From: Cepaea nemoralis
Lineage: Eukaryota > Mollusca > Gastropoda > Stylommatophora > Helicidae
Length of the DNA: 64,000 nucleotides
Assembly (NCBI GenBank): GCA_014155875.1
Contig: JACEFZ010024504.1
Coordinates: 434,001-498,000, forward strand
Direction: 5' to 3'
The translations under genes were made by a program, and so were the position numbers. Below the pieces are notes generated by a model. It saw only the letters and a program-made list of their open reading frames with translations. It was not told the DNA's origin and ran no database searches. Below, one piece after another: positions 1 through 11,425 of this stretch. Within the stretch, counting starts at the first letter, position 1. Each line of letters opens with the position of its first letter.

Positions 1-39
1 TGTAATGTAGTAAATGCAGTAACTAGATCTACTGCACAG

Positions 40-2907
40 ATGCAAGATCAAATCGATCAAACAGAGGCTTTACAACGAGTAAGTCCAGTTGTAACATCTC
101 CTGAGACAACTAGGGAGACGTTTATAACATCTCAAAAAGCCGATCGATCTCTGCAAAAGTATTTTAAACTTGTAGGCCAAAAGCCAAGAGTAGCAAAGAA
201 TGCTCAATGGTACTTTGCTCTGAAGAACGGAATTCTAACACTGTACTACACCAAAGGTTCCAGCACTATAGAACAAACAGTGCTACCGTTAGAAAACCGC
301 AAGCAAGCATTGAATCTAGCTCATGACATACCCTTTGCAGGACACATGGCGTATGCTAAAACTAGAGCAAGGTTACTTACTCAATTTTATTGGCCAAAGT
401 TTTGCAACGATACCAAGCAGTATTGCAGATCGTGTGACATCTGTCAAAAGCTTGTCAAAAAGGGTAAACACCCACAAGCTGAATTGCAAGTTACTGATTT
501 GGCTAGTAGACCGTTTGAAAAGATCTCGGTCGATATAGTTGGTCCTCTGAACCATATAACATCTAAAGGTAATAGGTACATTGTAACACTCATTGATCTA
601 TGTACTCGTTGGCCAGAAGCTATTCCAATGAAGAACATAACTTCCAAAGACATCATGGAAGTGTTCCTTCATATTTTTGCGAGGGTAGGATTCCCTGATA
701 CCATCCTTTCAGATCGGGGTAGCCAGTTTATTTCCTCAGCTACACAAGCCTTTACCAAAATGTTGGGTGTTAAACAATGCTTCAACAGTCCATACCACCC
801 ACATTCGACCGGTATAGTGGAAAAAATTAATGGCGATATGAAACATATGCTCTCTAAGGTAACCCAAGAACATCCTGAAGATTGGGATACTTATCTGCCT
901 GCAATTTTGTTTGCATATAGGGAAGTGCCCCATTCCAGCACTGGGTTCTCACCATTCGAAATGTTATATGGTGCACAACCACGCGGCCCATTATCTCTGT
1001 ATGAATCTATGTTGACTGAAAGTACAACTTTGTCTATACCCATTTCACCATATGAACATGTAACATCATTGCGTGATAGAATTATGAAATCATGTATGTT
1101 AGCTAAAAAAGCTCTCCAAAAATCAGGAGCTATTTACCGACAATATGCTAACAGAGGAAATAGAACTATTACACTGACGCCAGGACAGGACGTTCTTCTT
1201 CTTTTGCCAAGTGATAGACATCTCCTAACTGACTCATGGCAAGGACCGTTCAAAGTACTACGACAAATTTCGACGGTAGATTACGAAATTGCAGTTAGGG
1301 ACAAACATAAAATTTTCCACATTAACATGCTCAAACCATATCACCACAGGCAAGACGAACAAGTAGAGACTGCAGCAAGAACCTCCATAGTGGACCAGAC
1401 GGACGACAACGACACTGACGAGATACCGACACCAGTTCTTGACACAACGACCAACTTACAGGACATTAAGGTAAATCCTAAACTGACGCAGACACAGACT
1501 GACAGTTGCAGACAACTGATACAAGAATACAGGACAATCTTTTCTGACAGCCCAGAACAGACAGATTTAGTACAACACCAAATCATCTTAACATCTGACA
1601 TTCCTATTAAGTGTAGACCATATTCCATCCCTATACACTATAAAGAAAAACTTCATCAAGAAATCATTGATTTAGAAGCAAATCATATCATTCGACGTTC
1701 ACAATCTCATTTCTGTTCACCAATAGTTTTAGTACGCAAAAAGGACAACACTATTAGACTTTGTGTGGACTATCGTAAGCTCAACAGCATAACACAGTTG
1801 GATTTAGAACCAATGAGCAACTGTGAAGACATCTTGACTGAACTATCTGACTCACGTTATTTTACTAAACTTGACATGACAAAAGGCTACTGGCAGATAG
1901 CTGTACATCCCGATAGTATACATCTGACTGCATTTGCCACACCGTGGGGTTTATACGAATGGTGTAAACTACCTTTCGGATTAGTCAATGCACCAGCTAC
2001 CTTCGTCAGAATGACAAGAATTCTTTTGACAGACATTGCTAACATCATTTGGTACATGGACGACATTTGCATACACACAAAGGACATGACAGAGCACATA
2101 ACAGCACTACAGCAGACATTTGACAGGATTAGACATCATGGACTGACTGTAAAACCTTCCAAAGTTGATATAGCCTTTCAGGAAATTTCATTTTTGGGCT
2201 ATAAGATCTCAAATGGCTTTATATCAACTGACGATAACATCACGTCAAGAATTTTGAAATTGTCGCTTCCGACAACTAAGAAACAGTTGCGAAGTGTGCT
2301 AGGTCTTTTAAACTATTATAGACAGTTTATTCCTCATTTTGCTGAATTGACCAAATGTTTCACTGATCTACTAACAAATAAACATCCCAACGTGATTGTA
2401 AACAGTGAATGTTTAAGGCCAGCATTTACGAAGATTCTTTCATATTTTTCTAAATCACCTATTCTGAAATTGCCAAATTTGAATATTACTTTTAGATTAA
2501 GATGTGATGCGAGCTCCGTAGCCATTGGAGGTGTGCTTCTCCAAGAACACGACCAAATCTTGTACCCAGTATACTACGTCTCTCGAAAACTGAACACCAG
2601 CGAACGAAATTACAGTACACCGGAACTCGAGGCTCTTGCCATGGTATTTTCGGTACGTAAACTTTCTAGGTTTTTGTTAGGCAAACATTTATTTATCGAA
2701 ACAGATAATAGTTCGCTGACAATTGTTACCAGAGGAACGCCAAGTAACAGTAAGGTGGCAAGATGGTCCCTTCTTCTGCAGGACTATAGCTATGAGATTA
2801 ACCATATAAAGGGTTCACAAAACTGTCTTGCAGATCTTTTGTCGAGATGTCCATACAACGAACCTAATACCCAGTCGACACCAGAGCACAGTGCAGAGGG
2901 TGTATAA
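40..2907 (+). CDS. pol: Pol polyprotein: integrase, reverse transcriptase, RNase H
   Basis: An open frame of 955 codons, probably continuing a longer gag-pol frame from the left; the first Met is not necessarily the start. The zinc-binding HHCC motif of integrase uses H95, H102, C132 and C135. The catalytic triad is D165, D225, E261 with D-35-E spacing. A GPY/F-type module follows at about W400-F404. Reverse transcriptase occupies about residues 490-700, with YMDD at 672-675. RNase H follows with D823, E867 and D889 as likely catalytic residues and a conserved C-terminal block ending near residue 935. No internal stop or frameshift is seen, so this copy may be young. The products copy the element RNA into DNA and insert it into the genome. 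Integrase-first order is directly visible; the Gmr1 assignment is from family knowledge. Confidence 0.93.
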   Translation: MQDQIDQTEALQRVSPVVTSPETTRETFITSQKADRSLQKYFKLVGQKPRVAKNAQWYFALKNGILTLYYTKGSSTIEQTVLPLENRKQALNLAHDIPFAGHMAYAKTRARLLTQFYWPKFCNDTKQYCRSCDICQKLVKKGKHPQAELQVTDLASRPFEKISVDIVGPLNHITSKGNRYIVTLIDLCTRWPEAIPMKNITSKDIMEVFLHIFARVGFPDTILSDRGSQFISSATQAFTKMLGVKQCFNSPYHPHSTGIVEKINGDMKHMLSKVTQEHPEDWDTYLPAILFAYREVPHSSTGFSPFEMLYGAQPRGPLSLYESMLTESTTLSIPISPYEHVTSLRDRIMKSCMLAKKALQKSGAIYRQYANRGNRTITLTPGQDVLLLLPSDRHLLTDSWQGPFKVLRQISTVDYEIAVRDKHKIFHINMLKPYHHRQDEQVETAARTSIVDQTDDNDTDEIPTPVLDTTTNLQDIKVNPKLTQTQTDSCRQLIQEYRTIFSDSPEQTDLVQHQIILTSDIPIKCRPYSIPIHYKEKLHQEIIDLEANHIIRRSQSHFCSPIVLVRKKDNTIRLCVDYRKLNSITQLDLEPMSNCEDILTELSDSRYFTKLDMTKGYWQIAVHPDSIHLTAFATPWGLYEWCKLPFGLVNAPATFVRMTRILLTDIANIIWYMDDICIHTKDMTEHITALQQTFDRIRHHGLTVKPSKVDIAFQEISFLGYKISNGFISTDDNITSRILKLSLPTTKKQLRSVLGLLNYYRQFIPHFAELTKCFTDLLTNKHPNVIVNSECLRPAFTKILSYFSKSPILKLPNLNITFRLRCDASSVAIGGVLLQEHDQILYPVYYVSRKLNTSERNYSTPELEALAMVFSVRKLSRFLLGKHLFIETDNSSLTIVTRGTPSNSKVARWSLLLQDYSYEINHIKGSQNCLADLLSRCPYNEPNTQSTPEHSAEGV

Positions 2908-4251
2908 AACTGCAACGTAGATAGTGCTCAGTACCACAGCCAATTGTGACAATGTGTCAGTAACGCTGTGTACACCAATGTGATGGGGTAGATTATATCT
3001 CCCAATGTATATAACTTATGTACATATTGCGATTCTTATTATTATCATGCGAATGAATGCGTGTATAGTTGTGAGATATGTGAAAGAATGGAATCAGTAT
3101 TATGTAAACCAATGTGTTGTATAACTGTGAGATATGAGAAAGAATGTAATTATTATTGTAAATACATAAACATTGTAACAACCAGACACTACAGAGAAGT
3201 GTCACTGGACAACACTACAGGATCCAGGAATTTACCAAGAAACTACAACGTGAGGTAATCCTGAAGGTATCCAGACCGAGGTGTCCAAGACGTTTTAACA
3301 AGGTACGAAAGATGACTGCGACAGTACAATCCGAGCAGAAGGCGGAAGAGACGATCCAACAGCTGATAGTAACAACTACTACTCCTTTTATATAATATCC
3401 ATCCAGAACGGACCAACGTTGTATGAATGACACCACAACACATGTAATAGTACCGCTGTATACTTCTGATATTTTTTGCATATTAAGTTAAAAGTTAGCA
3501 GACTACGCTAAAAAGTCTATAAATGTATGACAATTGTATTAAAATGTGATTTAAAATATTTCCATATACGGAATTGTATATGCCGATTTTTATAAGATGT
3601 AATCTCAGCATCGTAACTTGATTGCTTCTTTACAAACGTGACTTTTTGTGCACATTTGTCAATAAGGATCAAATTATGACACTAAGAAATAAATTTGCTG
3701 TGGTAATTTATGTCTTGTAAACGACGATAAATTATTGTTCCTAAATTTTTTTGTATAATAACCAGGGGACATTACTCTACTTTGTTGGTGATATGTAAAT
3801 ATGTATTGTAACCATTAACATGTGTGCTGGATAAATAACATGTCAATGTAACGTCGTTTAGATATGGACAGTATATTGCCAAAACTGTTGACCTTCATTA
3901 GAAACTCTAAACAGAGGTCTGATGATGGAGCTATCTCAGAGGGAGATGCTCACGGCTTGACCTGATTATTTTAGTATTTTTGTTCTTGGTTGTGAGGTAG
4001 GGGCCAGTTTAGCCGATACCTACCGGACTAACTGTGTCACAGCGAGGTAATGCCCATGAAATAGATTGTACTTGACTGTTGTACTTCATAGTGCAACATA
4101 ATTGGTGTATACATATTGTTTACTATTCACCTGTATATATTTATTATAATTATTAAGGTATAATGTTCGACTTTGACATGTTTAATAACACCTATATATA
4201 TATATATTGTACATGAAAGGAAATCCTTTCACGAAAAAGGGGTGTGGAGAG
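2908..4251 (+). other. 3' untranslated region of the LTR element
   Basis: About 1.3 kb between the pol stop codon and the LTR with no convincing coding sequence. It is AT-rich. It ends in a purine-rich run at 4231-4251 next to the LTR, where a polypurine tract that primes plus-strand synthesis is expected. Short open frames here on either strand look like chance. Confidence 0.7.
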
Positions 4252-4862
4252 TGTCAAGGTCTCACATCCGAGGTTGCGACGCGTTGTCTGTACCAACGCC
4301 AGACAACATAACAACACGCAACCCTGAGTGATGTTAAACACTGCAGAGAGAATGTGGCGTCTTCGACGACGCCCGTATAAGCAGCCAGGCACGGCAATTG
4401 AGCGAAGCTTAAACGACCGCTGGTCAGCAGTACACCCCGTGAACCTTGCAGGGGTCACACCAGCTGACGTGAGCGTGTAGCGTGTAGAACGCCAGGACTG
4501 GCAGACGGGTTTAGGTGTTTGAATGGACAGGTCGCATGGGTATGCGAGGAGTGTTTGAATCTGCATTGAGAGCTAGCCTGTACGACAGTGGGAGACTGGT
4601 TCGAACGCTTGAATAGTTTGACTTGTAAGTGAGATGTTTATTGCTTGCATGTATTATTATGTATTGTAGTGATATTGTTCATGCCGTAATGATTGCTATG
4701 GATTGTCATTGCGCGATGTTTGTGCGATCATAAATGCAGCGCGTAAATAAAGCTTGTGAATAACACTTTCGGATATTCACTTCGTGTGATTTGATAGTTT
4801 GATATTGCTTCACACTTGCCAGAAAACGAGCTACTTATCTTGCTCTACGCAAGACTCTGACA
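4252..4862 (+). repeat. 3' LTR of the first LTR retrotransposon
   Basis: A 611-bp segment starting TGTCAAGGTC and ending CTCTGACA, so its ends are inverted TGTCA/TGACA. It carries a polyadenylation signal AATAAA at 4746-4751. The same terminal sequences bound the LTRs at 20579 and 26378, which shows the two elements are related. The right end lies 90 bp from the donor side of a BRD8 exon. Confidence 0.8.
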
Positions 4863-4951
4863 ACATACGATCACAAAAAACCATGTAAGAACATTTTGTA
4901 ATTTAAAAAAAAAGCAAATTCTTAGGTGCAATTTTGAAATCTTAAACAAAC

Positions 4952-5143
4952 CTGTCAAGTTACTTTCCTCAATGTCTTTAATGACAGTCTCTTCTGATGT
5001 GTCTTTCATTGCTGATTCATGCTTTATAACTTGATTGGCAGAAGTGGTAAGTAACACATCAGATGAAGATGATGTTAATTTAATATTTGCACCATCAATG
5101 TGGCCTTTTGCTGTGGACAGCAACCGAGACAGAGTTGGAGCAG
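4952..5143 (-). CDS. BRD8: BRD8 exon 7 of those visible (APTLSRLL exon)
   Basis: A 192-bp exon. The acceptor is a pyrimidine-rich TTCCCTCACAG just right of 5143 and the donor is ACAG/GTTTGT at 4952/4951. It enters with two bases completing a Thr codon and leaves one base over. The peptide begins T-APTLSRLL, a motif conserved in BRD8 proteins that contains an LxxLL nuclear-receptor box (LSRLL). A Ser/Thr- and Asp/Glu-rich linker of low complexity follows, typical of the disordered middle of the protein. The next downstream exon is left of the window. Confidence 0.85.
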
Positions 5144-6229
5144 CTGTGAGGGAACAGAAATAAGCAAACCAACAAATACAGGCTGACTTAGGAACTATAC
5201 ACAGGTGTAAGTCAAGACACAATCATAATGCAAACATAACACCAACGTATGCTAAAACCATGAGTAATAAAATACAAAGTATATGTTATTGTGACGTCTG
5301 ATATAGTTTAACTCTTTGCATATATAAGACTTTTATGAGCAGAATGAACTCAACAAATTTAAATTGACAGAAAGCAGCAGTCAACTTGAAATTGTTGCTA
5401 TCTCCATAGTCTGTCCCCAAATGTACTGGGTGTAGGCCAGAATAACTGTCTCTGTTCTGCTTATGTTGGACACTCCTGCAGCAAATATTTAAATGTTTTA
5501 CCAATTCCAGTTACATTTATCAGCATCTTTAGTTTATTATACAAGTGATATCTCAGCTTGTTATGTCCTGGAGTCTGAATACCTGTACTCCATGGTGAAG
5601 CTGGTAGTATGCATAATCGAGGTCATCTTCATTGGTCTATCGCATTCTAAGGTATCTGGTACAGTGCCTGTATTTTCCAAATGTGACCTTACTTTATTTG
5701 CTAATATCCTTTCTAATAGCTTGCCACAGATGTTTTAGCACTCTTTTGCCAGACCCATATTTTCTGGTACTCATTTTAGGTGGGGACAACCTGGGAGCTC
5801 AGGTTTATTTTTTAAATCTGTACATTAAAAAATTTGAACCCATAACCTCTGGGCCATCAGGCAAATGGCTCCATAAATGTAAAGCTATAGCCACATTCAA
5901 ACCTGCTGCCTCAAAATAAAGACAGCTCATAGCTAAAGAAAAACATGTATTCGATACATGACTAATGATACCACAGATGTTTCACAGCAAAATATTTGAT
6001 AAATGCTTAGCTACGAGCAATGGTCTTTCCAGGGTCCAAGAAGTGGCTGCATAACCAGTCTTCTAGAAATGTATTTCCCTGTACACTGATGTTAAATCCT
6101 TCTGACCACACTTAAAATTCCTTTTTCATCTGTAACTTGATGTGGTGATATTGAACTCTGACTGGACTTCGAGCAGTGTTCCTACTTATATTGATTGCAT
6201 GCCTATCTTATTTTGAGATACGATTTTTG
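5144..6229. other. BRD8 intron sequence, no recognised feature
   Basis: AT-rich non-coding sequence inside the intron between the exons at 11076 and 4952. Short open frames are present on both strands, but none has a recognisable domain or splice context. Confidence 0.6.
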
Positions 6230-6600
6230 CTGTATTTCACAAGATGAGGAACAATGCAATTTATTTCTGTCAACTGAGGTGAGGAAAAGATATCTCAAGA
6301 GCTATATTGAGCCAATCCTGATTGGCAAAGCATGGAGGAATGTCGGTATCAGAAATGATTTGCAGCACAAGAGACAGAAGAACACCAACTCCACATGGCA
6401 TGGACTTAAGAAGATGGTTTTTACAAGATCTGTGGTCCCAGATTTGTCAACACATAGAGCTTTTCTACAATAGATCCCATCATATTTTGGTATACCAGGT
6501 AATGCAAGGGCTGACAAATTGGCCAAAAGTGGCAAATAAACAGATATTCCTGTCACATAACAAAAGGAAAAATATCTAATCAAACTACTTAGAAGTAACC
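6230..6600 (+). pseudogene. LINE relics: RTE-like fragment then RNase H tail fragment
   Basis: Two short scraps of retrotransposon protein. At about 6270-6320 the translation gives VRKRYLKSYIEPIL, which matches the region after the polymerase core of the RTE-like LINEs seen at 63.1 kb. At about 6465-6530 it gives IPSYFGIPGNARADKLAKSG, the C-terminal RNase H motif of the J-type LINEs seen at 36.7 kb. Neither forms a complete domain, and stop codons interrupt them. Confidence 0.6.
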
Positions 6601-6648
6601 TGTTCAACCATAGGATGAATATTATCTAATGGACATGATTGGCCAAGT

Positions 6649-9283
6649 TAGTTAGTTAGTCGACAGATCATCCTCATTGCACATCGAACCATTCAGTCCG
6701 TACGTGCTCGGATCCCCTCCTCAGCAAATCCCGCAGCGTGTAGCGGCTAACGACGCCAGTTCTGTGTTGGTTTATCAATCTTCTTTGGCTTCCTGTGTAG
6801 TGTTCTTGTTTGGCCACCCCTCTTTTAATTTGCTGCTCTCGCAGTCTGACCATTGTTGTAGATTCAGTCATCACTTGGTTCTCGCAAAAGTCTCACTTCT
6901 CGTAGAGCATTCAGAATGTCAGCCTGGTCCATGGCGCGTCCGCCCTCCACAGTAGCCTCACCTGCGAGCTTGTCAGCCCGCTCATTTACTTGTACTCCCG
7001 CATGCCCTGGCACGAAGATGAAACTAATCTTTGCCAGCAGAGACCGCTCCAGAGGCAGTAACCATTCTCTTCGGATCGACCCCTCCTCTATCCTCTTGAT
7101 CATGTTCATTGAGTCGCTAAGGAAACAAGCCCTAGTGAATGTCTGTGTCTCGAGCCATGTTATTGCTTTACTTACTGCCATGACTTCCATGGTCAGGCTA
7201 CTTGTGGTTTCAGTGAAAGCACCAGAGTCCTCTTTCACAATTCTCCCTCCGGCCCGAGCTGTAAAGGCCCATGAGCTTCTCACATGTCGGACGACCGACC
7301 CATCTGTGTAGATGACCGCGTCACCGTCTAGTGAATTCTCGAAAATCAACGCTTGTACATCAGCCTCAACAGCAGCCGGATTTTCTTGTCTGCATTTTCT
7401 ATCTAGTTGGATGCAAACTGAAAAGGATGTGCAGAAGTCTGTTGGCACTTGCACCCACTCCTCGCCAGGTTCTAAGTCCTCAAGTGAACACACCTGTTGA
7501 AGAATGTCTTCGGCTTGACCCATCCACGACCGTCCTCTTTTTAACCTGCTGCCCTTCACCTTCCTAATTTCACTATGGAGTGGATGTTGTGTGTTTGCGT
7601 TAATTCTGAGGTAGGCGCATGCCCTGCAAACTTGTATTCTCTCTTCAATGGTTGGAAAATCAAGAAGGTAGCGCATTGCCCTGCATGCTGTATCTCTTGT
7701 ACATCCAAGAATAATGCGCATAGCTTCATTCTGTATCCTTTCCATCCTTTCTATCTGCTTATGGCTGAGAGTCAGGATTGCCATTGCATACTCCAAAACA
7801 GACATGACCAGCCCCTCGTACAGAAGACATAGATGGCGCTGCTCACAGTTTGCTGCCACCATCACCCGCATCGCTGCCAAACCCCGCTTGGCCTTTGTTA
7901 TCACCTGGTCTATGTGCACATTATAAGCAAGGCTTCGATCAAACCGTATCCCCAGGTAATTCATTGCCTGCGTTCTTTCCACCGTCTCTGAACACAGCAT
8001 TACAGTTGGTGTTGGATTGTTGACAATATGATTATTCAACGAGAACCAAGTCACTGTTGCCTTTGTTGGGTTGACCATTGCCCCAGCTTCATCACACCAA
8101 GTACTTATGCGATTGAGTTCGGTTTGTAGTTCCACAGCAACCTCCTCTCTATCCTTACCCTGACGATACACTAAAACATCATCGGCATATGACAATGTCC
8201 TGCCAGGTCCAGTGATCTGCTCACTGGTGATTCTCACTGTGTAGGCGTTGAACACTACCAGAGATAATGGTGATCCCTGTGGTAGGCCAGGATATATTGT
8301 TGTTGGTTCCGAAGTCCAACTGCCACATCTAAAAACTACTTTCCGTTGGAAGAGGGCTGCAGCGATCCAACTAAGGAGGAATGGACTTACGTTTAGTTCA
8401 AGAAGCTGAAACATTAAAAAATCCAGTGGTACTCTGTTGTATGCGTCCTCAAGATCAATCGCTGCAGCAACGGTTTCAGTGCCTGAGTGGAAACCTTCAT
8501 AGACATCATGGGCAAAGACTGCTGCATTGGTCCAGGTTTCTCTTTTTGGACGGTACCCACCCAGGGTAGGTGGGAAAACACCTTGCCTCTCTAGTTGGCT
8601 TGATATTTTCCTGGCAATTACCTTCTCCAGCAGCTTGCCTATTGTATTCTGCATGGTTATAATTCGATATCCCTGAATTTTTTTGTGGTCTTTGTCAGGC
8701 TTCGGCAAGGGAATCAGATAGCTGTGTAACCATTCCTCCTTGATGCTAGCACTCCCTATACTGTTGTTGTACATGTCTGCTAGTTTCTCTAGCTCATTGT
8801 CGGTACACCTATTTATGTCGTCGTATCTTATGCCATCAGGACCTGGAGCACTGTTTTTTGATCGTCGAAGCACAGCCTTGATTTCTTTCACTGTCACTGT
8901 GTCTTCATCTGAAGTGTTCTGGGCCTTGCATCTGTCTGAGGTGACCTCCTTGGCCAGATTTCGGCCTCCCATGGTCTGGTTGCTCTGCTCAAGGTAGCGT
9001 TCAAAGAGGGCTTTGCCCTTGTCCTCGTCAGTCCTCCGCCAGATGAGGTCAGCACCTTGGAAGTCAGAAATGCTCTTATTCTTGACTACACCACTCATGC
9101 TTTTATGTAGTCGCCAGAACAATTTCAGTGACTTGTCTGTGCTTACTCTTTGACACACCTCTGCCCATTTTTCGCTTTTAACCACCTTGACCAGTTTTTT
9201 GAAATAGCTTACTTTTGTGTGCATCTCTCTTTCTAAGTGCAAGCAGGGACTAGGATAACCAGCCCTGTTCTTCTTGGCATTTT
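6649..9283 (-). mobile_element. 5'-truncated LINE, family I (copy 1)
   Basis: A LINE read right to left, nearly identical to the 3' two thirds of the full-length copy at 48431-52249. It ends in the same short ACTAACTAAC tail at 6649-6660. Flanks carry a 7-bp direct repeat GCCAAGT (6642-6648 and 9284-9290), the target duplication expected from target-primed reverse transcription. The 5' cut falls after the endonuclease domain. It lies in the BRD8 intron between exons at 11076 and 4952. Confidence 0.88.
6864..9283 (-). pseudogene. LINE I reverse transcriptase and RNase H frame, broken
   Basis: An open frame of about 800 codons homologous to the full-length family I protein. It lacks the N-terminal AP-endonuclease. 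The polymerase has the GLPQGSPLS and YADDVLVY motifs. RNase H has YTDGS, MEVMAV, LSDS and a GHAGV..NERAD block. Relative to the copy at 48.4 kb, a 2-bp deletion near 6869 shifts the frame and stops it early, removing about 70 C-terminal residues. A few substitutions are visible, for example Gly to Val in the GHAGVQxNERAD motif. The open frame reads on upstream past 9283 into unrelated flanking sequence, which is not part of the element. Confidence 0.88.
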
Positions 9284-9290
9284 GCCAAGT

Positions 9291-10635
9291 GACTATCTTT
9301 AAATTCAGAACAGGACAGCATGCTCGGCAACCATATGTACACAAAGCTAAAGATATTTTCTATAGCAATGTGTGCAAGACCTAAACTACAACACTGTACC
9401 AAACACAGAAAGGCCTATTCTATGACTTGATGACACAACCATAGATGTTAATTAAACTTTATGTAAGACTGCAGGAATGACAGAAGATGGTGCAGTTCAT
9501 GCAGGAAACAAAATTGCAGATACAGACTGATTCAAAGTGAATGAATAGAAGAAAAAGAAAATTATAAGGTTTGTATAATTTTTTTTCCATCTTACATTTT
9601 ATCACGTTTGTTTTAATTCTTTTTATAGTATTAAATATTGAATAAGGAATTCTTGTCCCATCTCTTCCTCTGCTTGAAGCAGTTCAGAATATTGCGGATA
9701 TAATGGTTCATACACGTTCTGATTATTTTTTAAGGAAATTCCAGAACTAATGGAGGGCCTCTTCACCTGTGTTATAAATAACCTCAACATTGTCTCCTTA
9801 GACTCCCTGGCCAAGCTCTAAAAGTTGTTAGTGACTATTATGCAATATACAACAAACTTTGAAGAAGAAGCACCAGCAATAGTGATTAGCACAAAGTCCA
9901 TAATAAGGTAACCTTCCTCACACACAAAAATAATAATAAAGTACACAGCACATTTCATAATGTTGAATTATGACAGGTTTTGTTTGCATTGAGAAAATTT
10001 TTGTTAACCTTTTGTTTAACATGTGCTGTTGGTATCAACTTTATTCTTGACAGCTTACCCAAATGAAAAATATTTTTTTTCTTTCCCAATATGGAAAGTT
10101 GTGCTCTGACCAAGTTCCAGTTTGTGAACCAATTTCACATTGACTTAGCCTGTCCTTTATAATCCTCTGATCTGTCTCTTGTAAGTGTTTGAATCTTAGC
10201 ACATTATCCATTAATTGTCAAAGTTCAGTTTGTACTGAATGGTGCAAAAACCAAGAATAGTTAGAGAACTATTTAAAAACAAAATAATGGAGCACACAAA
10301 AGTTTTTTTTTTCCTTTCCCATTTTGACATCACTTCAGATGACATACAGAGAATCAGAAAACATTTATAGTTAAAAAAAAAATTTGCAGTTTTATATGTA
10401 CATAGTCCGGTATACCCTATCAAAGGAGAATTAAGATGCCCCCTTTCCTCCATTAGTCTACAGGACACCCTTGGGCAAGGTGGAGTACCCGTTTAGCACC
10501 CCCAGGCCCCCATCAGGGTTAGGTGAAGCCATGGAAGCAGGTGGTGGATGGAGTGTGAGAGCAGCAGACTGCTGTTGGTTATGGTCTGCATTTTGCGGCA
10601 ATAGGCAGAAAATGGTGGTAATATGTGCGCTAGAA
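9291..10635. other. BRD8 intron sequence, no recognised feature
   Basis: AT-rich non-coding DNA with several short A or T runs. A minus-strand open frame at 9623-9814 looks protein-like but cannot be spliced in frame between the neighbouring BRD8 exons (see rejected items). Confidence 0.6.
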
Positions 10636-11014
10636 CAGTGGTTCTCAACCGGTGGGGAATTCCCCACCTAGAGGGGAATTTTAGGGTTTCCAGGAGGGGA
10701 ATTAAGATTATTTCAAGATCGTGTTAATACAAGAACCGATTACTTGATATTGTTTTTCCCTCCATACTTTACAGTTCTGTACTTCTCGCCCCTCTGAAAT
10801 TCTCTTTATAACGTAAGTAGACCCACAAATCACATTTAATGCAGACATCTAGATATGTTCTAGTATGTGTTATTAAATTTAGCTTCCATTTTATGTATAC
10901 TGTGTGGGGGAAAGGGGGGGGGGGATTTATAGGGAGGAAATACAAAAGGGGGGAAATGACATTCTGAACATATGGCAACGGGGTGCATGGGCCAAAAAAC
11001 GTTGAGAACTACTG
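10636..11014. mobile_element. hAT-type non-autonomous DNA transposon (MITE)
   Basis: A 379-bp element whose left end reads CAGTGGTTCTCAAC and whose right end is the inverse complement, CAGTAGTTCTCAAC, with one mismatch. These termini are typical of hAT-Charlie-like elements. The flanking 8-mers CGCTAGAA (10628-10635) and TGCCAGAA (11015-11022) match at 6 of 8 positions, consistent with a decayed 8-bp target duplication. The interior is G-rich and non-coding. It ends 61 bp from a BRD8 exon. Confidence 0.8.
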
Positions 11015-11075
11015 TGCCAGAATAACAACAATTTTAAAGCATCTTGCAACAATGAGCAATATGTTCCTCACTTAC

Positions 11076-11220
11076 TGCAGGATGGTGAAGTTGTAAGGGG
11101 ATCATCTTGTGATATAGGTACCTTCAGCAAAGATATCTGAGGCTGGGGTAGAACAGCCGGTTGACTGCCCTGACAGTACTGCTGTTGTAATTGCTCATGC
11201 TGCTGCCCTTGCTCTTGCTC
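11076..11220 (-). CDS. BRD8: BRD8 exon 6 of those visible (Gln-rich)
   Basis: A 145-bp exon. The acceptor is CATATTTTTTAG right of 11220 and the donor is TGCA/GTAAGTGAGG, a strong consensus. It enters in phase 0 and leaves one base. The peptide starts EQEQGQQHEQLQQQY and is rich in Gln and Pro, with a LLKVP segment. Low-complexity Gln-rich sequence fits a disordered linker. Identity comes mainly from phase and position between recognised BRD8 exons. Confidence 0.8.
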
Positions 11221-11425
11221 CTAAAAAATATGTACAGGAAAGGAAATAGTCAATATTCTTTAATCATAACTGTCATGAAACTAGCTGTGGGTGATTCCAA
11301 ATACATATAACCCAAAATGAGGAAACATATATAAAAGCAGTCATTAAATGTTTCAAACAAAGGCGGTGTATAAAACCATAACAGATCCTACCCAAAAATA
11401 ATCAACACTGCGACCTTTACAGGGT
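11221..11425. other. BRD8 intron sequence
   Basis: Short non-coding stretch between the acceptor of the 11076 exon and a repeat tail. It contains the polypyrimidine run of that acceptor on the minus strand. Nothing else was recognised. Confidence 0.6.

Larger units (their letters stand above)
1..4862 (+). mobile_element. Ty3/gypsy-type LTR retrotransposon, Gmr1-like domain order (3' part)
   Basis: The 3' portion of an LTR retrotransposon; gag, protease and the 5' LTR would lie left of the window. Visible parts in order are an integrase, reverse transcriptase and RNase H reading frame (40-2907), an untranslated stretch, a purine-rich tract (4231-4251) and a 3' LTR (4252-4862). Integrase upstream of reverse transcriptase is the order known for Ty1/copia and for the Gmr1 group of Ty3/gypsy elements. 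It sits in the BRD8 intron that follows the exon at 4952-5143 and is antisense to that gene. The target duplication cannot be checked because the 5' end is missing. Confidence 0.9.

Noticed and set aside
4192..4566. Minus-strand 124-codon frame across the LTR start
   Set aside because: It crosses the LTR boundary and has no recognisable domain; the LTR itself explains the sequence.
9623..9814. Minus-strand frame (SKNNQNVYEPLYPQYSELL-type peptide) as an extra BRD8 exon
   Set aside because: A splice acceptor TTTTAG and a GTGAAG donor can be drawn, but the phase from the exon at 11076 gives an immediate stop, whereas direct joining of 11076 to 5143 keeps the frame.
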